From contig NZ_JAQLEM010000024.1 in the NCBI RefSeq assembly GCF_028209885.1, positions 1 through 35,431 of the forward strand: DNA of 35,431 nucleotides. Reading direction: 5' to 3'. The DNA comes from Collinsella aerofaciens (GTDB lineage Bacteria > Actinomycetota > Coriobacteriia > Coriobacteriales > Coriobacteriaceae). Under the pieces are notes generated by a model that was not told the origin of the DNA, did no database searches, and worked only from the letters and a program-made list of their open reading frames with translations. Made by a program: the position numbers and the translations under genes. Positions 1 through 7,791 of this stretch are shown piece after piece; positions within the stretch are counted from its first letter, which is position 1, and every line of letters begins with the position of its first letter.

Positions 1-58
1 CCATCGCGCCGAGAGTACTGCGGGGTCAGCCCGTGGGAGGCCAGGGCGCCGCTGACCG
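1..58 (+). rRNA. rrf: 5S ribosomal RNA, 3' part (5' end outside window)
   Basis: The first ~58 bases align by eye with the 3' half of bacterial 5S rRNA. GCCGAGAGTACTGC corresponds to the loop E / helix IV region (GCCGATGGTACTGC in actinobacteria). GTGGGAGGCCAGG corresponds to GTGGGAGAGTAGG, and GCGCCGCTGACC is the strand that would close helix I with a 5' GGTCAGCGGC lying outside the window. A strong terminator follows at once, as expected at the end of an rRNA operon. The exact 3' end is uncertain by a few bases. Confidence 0.82.
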
Positions 59-91
59 GTGGACGGCACCGAGCCGTCATCCGAGATGGAG

Positions 92-123
92 AAGGGGGAG
101 GCCTCGCGGCCTCCCCCTTTTTT
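92..123 (+). terminator. Rho-independent terminator of the rRNA operon
   Basis: A 12-bp stem (92-103 with 108-119, core GGGGGAGGCC/GGCCTCCCCC), a 4-base loop TCGC and a run of six T (118-123). It lies about 35 bases after the 5S rRNA end. Confidence 0.93.
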
Positions 124-190
124 GCGTTGTATACGCGTTGTGCTTTGGGACCTACCTCCCCCGTATGCGCTCTTACTCTTTGGCTGTATT

Positions 191-221
191 TTGAGTCCTT
201 CTAGTGTATTTGAGCGATAAT
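191..221 (+). promoter_or_regulatory. Possible promoter of coaE
   Basis: TTGAGT (191-196) and GATAAT (216-221) are separated by 19 bases, 28 bases before the coaE start. The -10 is good, but the spacing is long and the -35 is imperfect. A promoter is expected here because the upstream rRNA operon ends in a strong terminator. Confidence 0.4.
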
Positions 222-249
222 TACTCGCATTGGCGTTAGGGAGGGCTTG

Positions 250-891
250 ATGTTTACCGTATTTGTCTTGGGCAATATTGCTTCGGGTAAGTCGACGGCC
301 TGCCGCTATTTCGAATCTCGTGGCGCTATGCTTATCGATCTGGATGAGCTTGCAAAATCTCTGTATGTGCCGGGCTCTGATATCGTCAATACTCTCGCGG
401 ATGAATTCGGTTGGGACATTTTGGATGAGGAAGGCGGCATTCGCCGCAGCATCCTCGCTTCTCGAGCTTTCGCTTCTCCTGATTCGGTCGCACGGCTCAA
501 TGGCATCGTGCATCCCGTTCTGATTGAACAGCTTTCGCTTAGGATTCTCGATCCGGTTTGTTGTACGGTTTCATCTCCCCGTTATCCCTTTGCGGTGGTC
601 GAGGTTTCTGCTCCGACTGGTTTTGAGGATGCATTTGGCTTGGCTGATGAAATTCTGGTCATCAGCGCCCCTTTGTCAGTTCGTCGCGAGCGCGCTATTC
701 AACGTGGCATGGAGCCATCCGATTTCGATGCTCGTTCTGCTTGCCAGCCCGATGAGTCTGCGCTGTGCAATCTCGCTACAACGGTGATTGATAATGCCGC
801 AGGCGATAATTCGCTCTTTGAGCAGCTTGACTCATGGCTTGCATGCCACGGGTTTATAGATACTCCGGATAAGGAGGAGGCCGATGCCTAA
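250..891 (+). CDS. coaE: Dephospho-CoA kinase
   Basis: Cytoplasmic kinase for the last step of coenzyme A synthesis: dephospho-CoA + ATP gives CoA + ADP. The 213-residue protein has the family length (about 200). The P-loop GNIASGKST lies at residues 8-16, followed by the acceptor-binding region with LIDLDELAKSLY (residues about 29-40) and the conserved RLNGIVHP segment near residue 80. The lid region with RRERAIQRG lies near residue 140. TTG at 247 directly precedes the ATG at 250. The SD sequence AGGGAGG (238-244) is better spaced for the ATG, so that start is chosen. The 3' end overlaps the next gene by 8 bases, so the two are probably translationally coupled. Confidence 0.93.
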   Translation: MFTVFVLGNIASGKSTACRYFESRGAMLIDLDELAKSLYVPGSDIVNTLADEFGWDILDEEGGIRRSILASRAFASPDSVARLNGIVHPVLIEQLSLRILDPVCCTVSSPRYPFAVVEVSAPTGFEDAFGLADEILVISAPLSVRRERAIQRGMEPSDFDARSACQPDESALCNLATTVIDNAAGDNSLFEQLDSWLACHGFIDTPDKEEADA

Positions 892-1465
892 GGCACGTTT
901 CTTTACGTGGTATCGCGTGGCGCCACTTGCCGTTGTGTTCGTCTTCGGCCTTATTTCGCTCGTCTACTCGTGTGCCCCTGCCGCTTTCTTTAAGCCGCTG
1001 TATCCGATTGACTACGAGGCGTATGTAAAGCAATCCAGTATTTCGCATAATCTGGATCCGTATCTGGTGTGCGCTGTCATTAAGTCGGAATCGAATTGGG
1101 ATCCCGAGGCCGAGTCGAATCAGGGTGCTCAGGGATTGATGCAGCTGATGCCCGAGACTGCCCAGGATATGATTGCCAAGGGCCTTGTCGACGGAGGGGA
1201 GTATTCGGCCGACAATCTTAACGATCCGGCTACGAATATCGAGTTTGGCTGCGCATACCTCTCGTATCTTCTCGCCTATTTCAACGGGTCGACGGATAGT
1301 GCCATCGCCGCCTATAACGCCGGCATGGGCAATGTCGACGGATGGGCGCAGCAGGGTACGTCGCTTCATAATGCAATTACCTTTCCCGAGACGCAGGCGT
1401 ATCTGATTCGTGTCAATAATGCCTGGGCTCGCTACAAGACCCTCTATCCCGATCGGTTCGTATAG
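884..1465 (+). CDS. Membrane-anchored soluble lytic transglycosylase (SLT domain)
   Basis: 193 residues. A single hydrophobic segment (about 13-30, ending in YSC) is a signal anchor or a poorly formed lipoprotein signal, followed by an SLT domain of the Slt70/MltE type. The catalytic glutamate is E69 in IKSESNW. GAQGLMQLMP (81-90), the NIEFGCAYLSYLL helix and the AAYNAGMGNVDGW motif are all present. The enzyme should cleave peptidoglycan glycan strands outside the membrane, leaving 1,6-anhydroMurNAc ends. The ATG at 884 lies inside the end of coaE, with SD AAGGAGG (871-877). No cell-wall-binding domain is seen, so it is probably a housekeeping remodelling enzyme. Confidence 0.9.
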   Translation: MPKARFFTWYRVAPLAVVFVFGLISLVYSCAPAAFFKPLYPIDYEAYVKQSSISHNLDPYLVCAVIKSESNWDPEAESNQGAQGLMQLMPETAQDMIAKGLVDGGEYSADNLNDPATNIEFGCAYLSYLLAYFNGSTDSAIAAYNAGMGNVDGWAQQGTSLHNAITFPETQAYLIRVNNAWARYKTLYPDRFV

Positions 1466-1516
1466 GACTATGCCTGCCGCCTGCGTATACTGCAGATATA
1501 TGAGTTAGGAGTATCC

Positions 1517-3757
1517 ATGGCGGAATTTGAAGTAGAACGCGTTGGTGGTGAACTTAAGCGCTTTGGCGTTGAAGGCTCTGACGTGCCGTTTAAGGTCGTT
1601 TCTCCCTATGAGCCTGCCGGTTCCCAGCCTAAAGCCATTGAGTCGCTTGTGCAGGGCGTGAGGGACGGAGACCGCTATCAGGTTTTGCTGGGCGTGACTG
1701 GTTCGGGCAAGACCTTCACGATGGCAAAGACTATTGAGGCCCTGGGAAAGCCGACGCTGGTCATGGCTCCGAATAAAACGCTCGCTGCTCAGCTTGCGAG
1801 CGAGCTCAAAGAGTTCTTTCCCAATAACGCTGTGGTCTACTTTGTCTCGTATTACGACTACTATCAGCCCGAGGCGTATGTGCCGCAAAGCGATACATAT
1901 ATCGAGAAAGACTCCTCGATTAACGAAGAGGTTGAGATGCTGCGACATCAGGCGACCGCATCGCTGCTCTCTCGACGCGATGTGATCGTTGTCGCATCGG
2001 TCTCGTGTATCTATGGCATTGGCTCTCCTGAGGACTATGCGGGTCTGGCTCCAAACGTCGACAAGAAGGTGCCGCTCGAGCGCGATGACTTTATCCATGC
2101 ACTTATCGACATTCAATATGATCGCAATGACTATGACCTGGCACGCGGCACGTTCCGCGTGCGCGGCGATGTTGTCGACGTGTATCCGCCTTATGCCGAG
2201 CATCCGTTGCGGTTTGAGTTCTTTGGCGACGAGGTCGAGCTGATTGCCGAGATCGATGAGGTCACCGGTGAGATGCTTCGTGAGTACGAGGCCATCCCCG
2301 TATGGCCGGCATCGCACTACGTGACCGAGAAGCCGAAGGTCAAGGCGGCTCTGAAATCGATCAGCGAAGAGTGCGAGAAGCGCGTGGCGGAGCTCAAGGC
2401 GACCGACAAGTTGCTCGAGGCGCAGCGTCTGCAGCAGCGCACCGATTATGATCTTGAGATGCTCGAGACGATGGGCTTTTGCAACGGCATCGAGAACTAC
2501 TCGCGTCATCTGGACGGTCGCAAGCCGGGTGAGCCGCCGTTTACCCTAATCGATTACTTTCCCAAGGATATGCTCTGCATCATCGATGAGAGCCATGTGA
2601 CGGTGCCGCAGATTCGCGGCATGCACGAAGGTGACCGCTCGCGTAAGGTGACGCTGGTGGAACACGGTTTTCGCCTGCCCTCGGCGCTCGATAACCGCCC
2701 GCTTCGTTTCGATGAGTTTGAGGCAAGGATACCCCAGTTTATCTATGTTTCGGCCACGCCGGGCGATTACGAGCTGCGGGTGAGCCAGAACGACGTTGAG
2801 CAGATTATTCGTCCGACCGGTCTGCTCGACCCCAAGATTGACGTGCGTCCAGTTCGCGGCCAGATTGACGATCTTGAGGACGAGATTCGCGAGCGCGTTG
2901 CCCGCAAGGAGCGCGTGCTGGTGACCACGTTGACCAAGCGCATGGCCGAGGACCTGACCGACCATCTGCTCGACGCAGGCATTAAGGTCAATTACATGCA
3001 CTCTGATACGGCGACAATGGACCGTGTCGAGATCCTGCGAACGCTGCGCGAGGGCAAGATCGATGTTCTCGTTGGCATCAACCTGCTTCGCGAGGGCTTG
3101 GATCTCCCCGAGGTCTCACTGGTGGCAATTCTCGATGCCGATAAGGAAGGCTTCTTGCGCAACCGCCGTTCGCTGATTCAGACGATTGGCCGTGCGGCCC
3201 GTAACGCCGATGGTGAAGTCATCATGTATGCAGACGTTGTGACCGATTCGATGAAAGAGGCCATCGAGGAGACGCAGCGCCGTCGCGAGATTCAGATGGC
3301 ATATAACGAAGAACATGGCATTGTGCCCAAGACAGTGCGCAAGGCCATCAACGACATCTCAAGTTTTATTGCCGAGGCCGAAAAAACTGTGGGCTCCAAG
3401 GGACGCTCGAAGGGCGACTCTCTTGGCCATGGCGCATTCTATACGCCCGATGAGTCGGGCGAGGGCGGTGTGCCGGAAACGGTGGCGCCCGAGCAGACAC
3501 TTGCGGAGCAGTTGGAAGAACTGCCGCATGACGAGCTTGTGCGGATCGTCGAAACCATGGAAGAGGATATGCGTAACGCTTCTGCCGCTATGGACTTTGA
3601 GGAGGCGGCGCGCCTGCGCGATGCCGTCGTTCAGATTCGGGCGATGCTCGAGGGTGCGTCTGAGGACGAGACGATCGAGCGCTTACGCTCGCAGGCCCGC
3701 AAGGGTTCCACGTTCGCATCGGGCAGAAAACGCCAGGGTGCACGGTTTAAGAAATAG
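1517..3757 (+). CDS. uvrB: Excinuclease ABC subunit B (UvrB)
   Basis: Damage-verifying helicase-like subunit of nucleotide excision repair; it receives DNA from UvrA and recruits UvrC. The 746 residues carry Walker A GVTGSGKT (59-66), the beta-hairpin region [12 protein letters not shown] (about 112-123) that probes the lesion, and [12 protein letters not shown] (Walker B, DESH). Further on are the SATPG motif, the helicase C-terminal motif QTIGRAARN, and a UVR motif ([12 protein letters not shown]) near residues 690-702 that binds UvrC. The N-terminus is about 20 residues longer than in many UvrBs, and a basic tail of about 30 residues follows the UVR motif. The ATG at 1517 is preceded by TTAGGAG. 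No LexA box is seen upstream. Confidence 0.97.
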   Translation: MAEFEVERVGGELKRFGVEGSDVPFKVVSPYEPAGSQPKAIESLVQGVRDGDRYQVLLGVTGSGKTFTMAKTIEALGKPTLVMAPNKTLAAQLASELKEFFPNNAVVYFVSYYDYYQPEAYVPQSDTYIEKDSSINEEVEMLRHQATASLLSRRDVIVVASVSCIYGIGSPEDYAGLAPNVDKKVPLERDDFIHALIDIQYDRNDYDLARGTFRVRGDVVDVYPPYAEHPLRFEFFGDEVELIAEIDEVTGEMLREYEAIPVWPASHYVTEKPKVKAALKSISEECEKRVAELKATDKLLEAQRLQQRTDYDLEMLETMGFCNGIENYSRHLDGRKPGEPPFTLIDYFPKDMLCIIDESHVTVPQIRGMHEGDRSRKVTLVEHGFRLPSALDNRPLRFDEFEARIPQFIYVSATPGDYELRVSQNDVEQIIRPTGLLDPKIDVRPVRGQIDDLEDEIRERVARKERVLVTTLTKRMAEDLTDHLLDAGIKVNYMHSDTATMDRVEILRTLREGKIDVLVGINLLREGLDLPEVSLVAILDADKEGFLRNRRSLIQTIGRAARNADGEVIMYADVVTDSMKEAIEETQRRREIQMAYNEEHGIVPKTVRKAINDISSFIAEAEKTVGSKGRSKGDSLGHGAFYTPDESGEGGVPETVAPEQTLAEQLEELPHDELVRIVETMEEDMRNASAAMDFEEAARLRDAVVQIRAMLEGASEDETIERLRSQARKGSTFASGRKRQGARFKK

Positions 3758-3760
3758 CGA

Positions 3761-3803
3761 ACAGGCCCCGAGTTCCCTGTGGAGCTCGGGGCCTGTGTCT
3801 TTT
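3761..3803 (+). terminator. Terminator of uvrB, possibly bidirectional
   Basis: A perfect 12-bp stem, ACAGGCCCCGAG (3761-3772) with CTCGGGGCCTGT (3785-3796), then GTCTTTT. It lies between convergent genes. Read on the minus strand, the stem is followed by TCGCTATTTCTT, so it may also end the flavoprotein transcript. Confidence 0.85.
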
Positions 3804-3822
3804 GCGCGCTGGAATTCGTGCG

Positions 3823-5463
3823 TTAGAGGTCCGCGATCAGGGCTTCGGCACAACGGATGCCGTCGGTGGCCGCGCTCATGATGCCGCCGGCATATCCAGC
3901 TCCCTCACCACAAGGGTAGAGGCCCGGGGTCGACACGGCATGGCACGTTCGGTCTCGGGTGACAGTGACCGGTGAGCTCGAACGAGTCTCCACGCCGGTA
4001 AGAACGGCATCGGGACGGTCGTAGCCTCGTAGCTTTTTTCCGAGTAGGGGAAGTCCCAAGCGGAGCGACTCGACGATATGCTGCGGCAGGGCTTCGTCAA
4101 TTGCCGTCCAGGTCACACCGAGCGGATAGGTGGGCTTTACCTTTCCGGGCGCCTTGCTGGCGCGTCCTGCGAGGAAATCTCCGACGAGTTGTGCCGGTGC
4201 GTTCCAGTTGGAACCGCCCAGGCGATAGGCGGCCGCCTCGCAGGCACGCTGGAGCTCGATGCCGGCGAGCGGGTCATCGTTGGGAAGGTCCTCAGGCGTG
4301 ACGTTAACGAGCAGGGCGGCATTTGCGTTGCGTCCGTCGCGGGCATTGAGGCTAGCGCCGTTGACGCACAGGTGGCCCTGCTCGGAAGAGGCGGCGACAA
4401 CCTGTCCGCCGGGGCACATGCAAAACGAGAACACGCTGCGGCCGTTGGGAAGATGGGCAACAAGTTTGTAAGGGGCCGCCCCGAGCGCTGGATGTCCCGC
4501 CGAGGCTCCATATTGGGCTCGGTCGATGTCGCGCTGCGGATGCTCGATGCGAACGCCCATGGCAAAGGTCTTTTGTGCGAGGGCCACGTTGTGGTCCTTA
4601 AGGAGCTCAAAAATATCGCGAGCAGAATGCCCGCAGGCGAGGATGAGGTGCTTTGTCTCGATTGGCTCGCAAGCGGCGTCTTGGGACGATTGGACATCAA
4701 TACCGGTAATGGCGCCAGGCGCGTCGATGTGGATGTCGACGAGCTTTGTTCGATAACGGACGACACCTCCGAGCTGCTCGATGCGCTGGGATATAGCGGT
4801 GACAACCGTGGGAAGGATGTCGGAGCCAATGTGCGGCTTGGCATCCCACAGAATATCGCGGGGCGCACCAGCCTCGACGAAGGTTTCGAGGATAAGGCGA
4901 TGGGCGGGATTTTTTGTTCCTGTATTGAGCTTGCCGTCCGAGAAGGTCCCCGCGCCGCCCAGACCAAACTGGATATTACTCTCGGGGTCGAGGATGCGCT
5001 CCTTTAGAAAGAGGTCGATCGCATGCGAGCGGCGAAATGCCGGGTCGCCGCGCTCGATGAGCAAGGGCTTAAGACCTGCTTCGGCGAGCGTAAGCGCAGC
5101 GAAAAGGCCGGCGCATCCGGCGCCGACGACGACGGGGCGCTCTTTGGGTGCGCCGGAAACGGGGGAGGGGAATGAAGACCCATCGTCTTCTATCGCGCGT
5201 ACGCGCGAGCGGTCACGCTCGGAAACGCTGTCGGCCGCTTCTCGCTCGAGGTGGGGACTGGTCAGCTCAACACGAAAGCTCAGGATAAAATGGACGTCTC
5301 GTTTTTTGCGAGCGTCGATTGACTTGCGGTGGAGCTCGATGGACTTGATCTCGGAGTCTTTGCAACGTAGGACGCGCTTGGCGACTCGCTTGCCAACAAT
5401 GAGGCAGGCATTTTCATCGCCGGCTTCATCGAGCGACGCGTTGACTTGGGTGATTTCAATCAT
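3823..5463 (-). CDS. FAD-dependent dehydrogenase, COG2509 family
   Basis: 546 residues. The N-terminal ~105 residues form the alpha/beta extension typical of COG2509 proteins (VGKRVAKRVLRCKDSEI, KSIDARKKRDVHF). A Rossmann FAD-binding domain follows, with VVVGAGCAGL (111-120) and the acidic IERGDP at the end of the second strand. FGLGGAGTFSDGKLNTGTK is the family signature, and the C-terminal CGEGAGYAGGIMSAATDG segment contacts the flavin. The substrate is unknown for this family. The ATG at 5463 has SD AAGGAG at 5470-5475; the longer reading frame to 5586 lacks an SD and runs through a terminator hairpin. It follows the BaiN-like gene on the same strand. Confidence 0.88.
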   Translation of the reverse strand: MIEITQVNASLDEAGDENACLIVGKRVAKRVLRCKDSEIKSIELHRKSIDARKKRDVHFILSFRVELTSPHLEREAADSVSERDRSRVRAIEDDGSSFPSPVSGAPKERPVVVGAGCAGLFAALTLAEAGLKPLLIERGDPAFRRSHAIDLFLKERILDPESNIQFGLGGAGTFSDGKLNTGTKNPAHRLILETFVEAGAPRDILWDAKPHIGSDILPTVVTAISQRIEQLGGVVRYRTKLVDIHIDAPGAITGIDVQSSQDAACEPIETKHLILACGHSARDIFELLKDHNVALAQKTFAMGVRIEHPQRDIDRAQYGASAGHPALGAAPYKLVAHLPNGRSVFSFCMCPGGQVVAASSEQGHLCVNGASLNARDGRNANAALLVNVTPEDLPNDDPLAGIELQRACEAAAYRLGGSNWNAPAQLVGDFLAGRASKAPGKVKPTYPLGVTWTAIDEALPQHIVESLRLGLPLLGKKLRGYDRPDAVLTGVETRSSSPVTVTRDRTCHAVSTPGLYPCGEGAGYAGGIMSAATDGIRCAEALIADL

Positions 5464-5480
5464 CGAGGTCTCCTTAGAGG

Positions 5481-5513
5481 CAAGAAAGAGGCCGTCCGGT
5501 ATCCCAGACGGCC
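5481..5513 (-). terminator. Terminator-like hairpin between two flavoprotein genes
   Basis: On the minus strand GGCCGTC (5513-5507) pairs with GACGGCC (5496-5490), followed by TCTTTCTTG. It lies between the BaiN-like stop and the COG2509 start. A TATAAT hexamer sits just upstream on the minus strand (5533-5528), so the hairpin could instead fall in the leader of the downstream gene. Confidence 0.6.
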
Positions 5514-5527
5514 CGAATGCGTTTTTG

Positions 5528-5533
5528 ATTATA
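5528..5533 (-). promoter_or_regulatory. Possible -10 box for the COG2509 flavoprotein gene
   Basis: A perfect TATAAT on the minus strand, 65 bases before the start codon. I cannot find a convincing -35 at 16-18 bases. A start about 7 bases downstream would put the hairpin at 5513-5490 into the 5' leader. Confidence 0.3.
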
Positions 5534-5543
5534 GACTGCGCGG

Positions 5544-6815
5544 CTACAGGCTGCTTGCAGCGCGAATGCCCGAGAGCCATGCCCACGCAAGGTTAAAGCC
5601 TCCGCAATCGGCGTCGATGTCGAGCGCTTCGCCGCAGACGTAAAGCGGGGTGTCGACAACGCTGCGCGCGCGTAGACTGGGTGTTGAGATGCTCTCGACA
5701 GATACGCCACCACGCGTGACCTGCGCCGAGCGCTCCTCGGCGGTTCCTTCGACGAGCAACTTAAAATGCTTGAGGATCGAGACCAGGTGGATGACATCGT
5801 TGGAGCCTGGATGGCACTGCTCGAACGCTGTGCAGACGACGCGGGAGAGTTGCGGGGCGAGCATGCCGTCGAGCCAACGGGGATCGCGGGGCGAAAAGCC
5901 GCCGAGCAGCTTAACGCGCCGGTTAAGCATATCGAGCAACTCGTCTTTAGAGAGGTCGGGGAAAACGTCGAGCAGGATCGTATCGCCGCGCTGGATACGA
6001 CGGGAGAGGTTGAAGACAGCGACGCCCGAGATACCGAAGGTTCGAAACAGGACTTCACCGTCTTCGTGCCAGAGCTCACTATGGTTACGGGTGAGCGTCA
6101 AGCGGGCGCGGACGCGCAGGCCATCCAACGTCTTGAGTGCCGCCCGATCGCCAACGACCGTTGCCGATACGGGGCAGAGGATGGGGCGCAGCGAAGTGAG
6201 GGGGAGGCTAAACGTATCGGCGATACCTGTGGGGTTGCCGCCCGTGGCGATAATTACGGCATGTGCCTGCAGGGCCTCGTTCTTGCGAGGGACATCGGCG
6301 AGCGTTTTCCGAAGCGAGCGGAGCTCCGATTTTCGGTCGTCGTGCTTTTTTGCCTTGAGCGCCCGCGCTGGACGGTCTATTTGGAGTGCCCAGCCTTCGG
6401 AAACTTTGTGCGCCGAGGCAACGTTGGTTCCGCAGATTAAGGTGATACCTAGGCGGTTGCAAACGTTGAGAAGCGCGTCGCGCACCGATTCGGCGCGAAG
6501 GGAGCGCGGGTACAGCCGGCCTTCCTCGGAGGTTGTCATGATGCCCAGCGAGGAGAAGAAACCCATAAGCTCTTGTTCGGGCTGGGGGCCCATGACGGAT
6601 TCGACGAATGCGGGGTGGTTATACCGCTGAGGATCAATCGATTCGTTGGAGAGGTTGCAGCGGCCGTTACCGGTCGCAAGGAGCTTAAGGCCGCAGGCGA
6701 CATCGCGCTCAACGATGCAGACGCTTTTGCCAGCACGTGCGGCCGTAATGGCGGCGGCGAGGCCTGAAGCCCCGCCGCCGATTACCAGGACGTCATAGAA
6801 GGCGCTCGTGTTCAC
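5544..6815 (-). CDS. BaiN/HI0933-family flavoprotein (NAD(P)/FAD-dependent oxidoreductase)
   Basis: 423 residues of the COG2081 family. The N-terminal dinucleotide fold has VIGGGASGLAAA (11-22) and CIVERD. The family signature KLLATGNGRCNLSN follows at about residues 43-56, with GRLYPRS about 45 residues later. Near the C-terminus, LYVCGEALDIDADCGGFNL is the FAD-contacting motif of this family. Members include BaiN, proposed in bile-acid 7-dehydroxylation, but most are uncharacterised and this one should not be called a bile-acid enzyme on sequence alone. It starts at GTG 6815, directly abutting the mrp stop (TAAGTG), which suggests translational coupling. The SD is weak. Confidence 0.87.
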   Translation of the reverse strand: MNTSAFYDVLVIGGGASGLAAAITAARAGKSVCIVERDVACGLKLLATGNGRCNLSNESIDPQRYNHPAFVESVMGPQPEQELMGFFSSLGIMTTSEEGRLYPRSLRAESVRDALLNVCNRLGITLICGTNVASAHKVSEGWALQIDRPARALKAKKHDDRKSELRSLRKTLADVPRKNEALQAHAVIIATGGNPTGIADTFSLPLTSLRPILCPVSATVVGDRAALKTLDGLRVRARLTLTRNHSELWHEDGEVLFRTFGISGVAVFNLSRRIQRGDTILLDVFPDLSKDELLDMLNRRVKLLGGFSPRDPRWLDGMLAPQLSRVVCTAFEQCHPGSNDVIHLVSILKHFKLLVEGTAEERSAQVTRGGVSVESISTPSLRARSVVDTPLYVCGEALDIDADCGGFNLAWAWLSGIRAASSL

Positions 6816-7646
6816 TTAGGCCTCGTCGGTCTCGTGCGGGGTAATGGCCTCGACGGCAGAGACTGCCTTGGGCAACATGCCATCGGGCAGCGCGGTCTCG
6901 ACCTCGCCCTTATCGCAGGCCTCGGCGAGTGACGGATTGATGGGAAGCGTGCCCAAGATGTCGAGGTTATAGCGCTCTGCGACCTCGGGGAGCTTGCTTT
7001 TGCCAAAGACCTCGATCTTCTTGCCGCAGTCGGGGCACTCGATATAGCTCATGTTCTCGACGATGCCCAGAATGGGGACGTTCATCTTCTCGGCCATGTT
7101 GACCGCCTTGGCGACGATCATCGAGACCAGGTCCTGCGGGCTCGTGACGATGACGATGCCGTCGACGGGCAGCGACTGGAAGACGGTGAGCGCGACGTCG
7201 CCTGTTCCCGGAGGCATGTCGACCAGCAGGTAGTCGATGGGGCCCCACGAGGTCTCGCTCCAGAACTGCCTAATGGCGCCTGCGATGACCGGACCGCGCC
7301 AAAGGACGGGGTCGGTCTCGTTTTGGAGCAGCAGGTTGGAGCTCATGACCTTGACGCCGTGCTCGGAGATTTCGGGCAGCATGAGGTTGCCAAGGGCATG
7401 GACGTGGCGTCCGCTCATGCCGAACATCTTGGGGATAGAGGGACCGGTGATGTCGGCATCGAGGACGCCGACCTTGTGGCCGTGACGGGCAAGCTCGGTG
7501 GCGATGGCACCGGTGACAAACGACTTGCCGACACCGCCCTTGCCGGAAAGCACGGCGATGACGCGTTTGACCTCGGACAGCGTGTTCTCCTCAAATTGCG
7601 ACGGCGACGTTTGTCCGCCGGCGGCCTGTGCGTGCTCGCAACCCAT
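6816..7646 (-). CDS. Mrp/NBP35-family ATPase, iron-sulfur cluster carrier
   Basis: 276 residues. A deviant Walker A SGKGGVGKS spans 34-42, with VLDADITGPS (61-70) and LLVDMPPGTGD (140-150). A CPDC pair (C204, C207) is the motif that holds a bridging Fe-S cluster in Mrp dimers. The short N-terminus has Cys3 but not the full four-cysteine NBP35 set. The protein probably loads Fe-S clusters on target proteins in the cytoplasm. Start ATG 7646 has SD AAGGAG five bases upstream; the upstream extension to 7703 overlaps the likely promoter and is rejected. It is first in a two-gene unit with the BaiN-like gene. Confidence 0.9.
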   Translation of the reverse strand: MGCEHAQAAGGQTSPSQFEENTLSEVKRVIAVLSGKGGVGKSFVTGAIATELARHGHKVGVLDADITGPSIPKMFGMSGRHVHALGNLMLPEISEHGVKVMSSNLLLQNETDPVLWRGPVIAGAIRQFWSETSWGPIDYLLVDMPPGTGDVALTVFQSLPVDGIVIVTSPQDLVSMIVAKAVNMAEKMNVPILGIVENMSYIECPDCGKKIEVFGKSKLPEVAERYNLDILGTLPINPSLAEACDKGEVETALPDGMLPKAVSAVEAITPHETDEA

Positions 7647-7701
7647 GTATGACTCCTTTGTATATGTTGGGGCCGGAGCCCCGTGATGTGACACGAGCGT
7701 C

Positions 7702-7731
7702 ATTGTACCCTCGTTTGCGAGCGGGAGTCAT
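7702..7731 (-). promoter_or_regulatory. Promoter of mrp
   Basis: On the minus strand ATGACT (7731-7726) and TACAAT (7707-7702) are 18 bases apart, 56 bases before the mrp start codon. Four of six and five of six consensus bases match. Confidence 0.5.
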
Positions 7732-7742
7732 TTGCGATGCAT

Positions 7743-7777
7743 TTGGGCCGAGCGTGCTTGCAATACGATGGGCCCAA
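7743..7777 (-). terminator. Weak inverted repeat after the LTA-synthase-like gene
   Basis: TTGGGCC (7743-7749) and GGCCCAA (7771-7777) form a 7-bp stem around a 21-base loop just past the stop codon. There is no T run, so termination here is uncertain. Confidence 0.3.
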
Positions 7778-7791
7778 GCGAATGGGCGGGC

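Noticed and set aside
1452..1465. GGTTCG half-site resembling LexA box before uvrB
   Set aside because: Only one half-site matches; the other half has no CGAAC.
5544..6815. Naming the HI0933-type flavoprotein as bile-acid enzyme BaiN
   Set aside because: The family is broad and no other bai genes are nearby.
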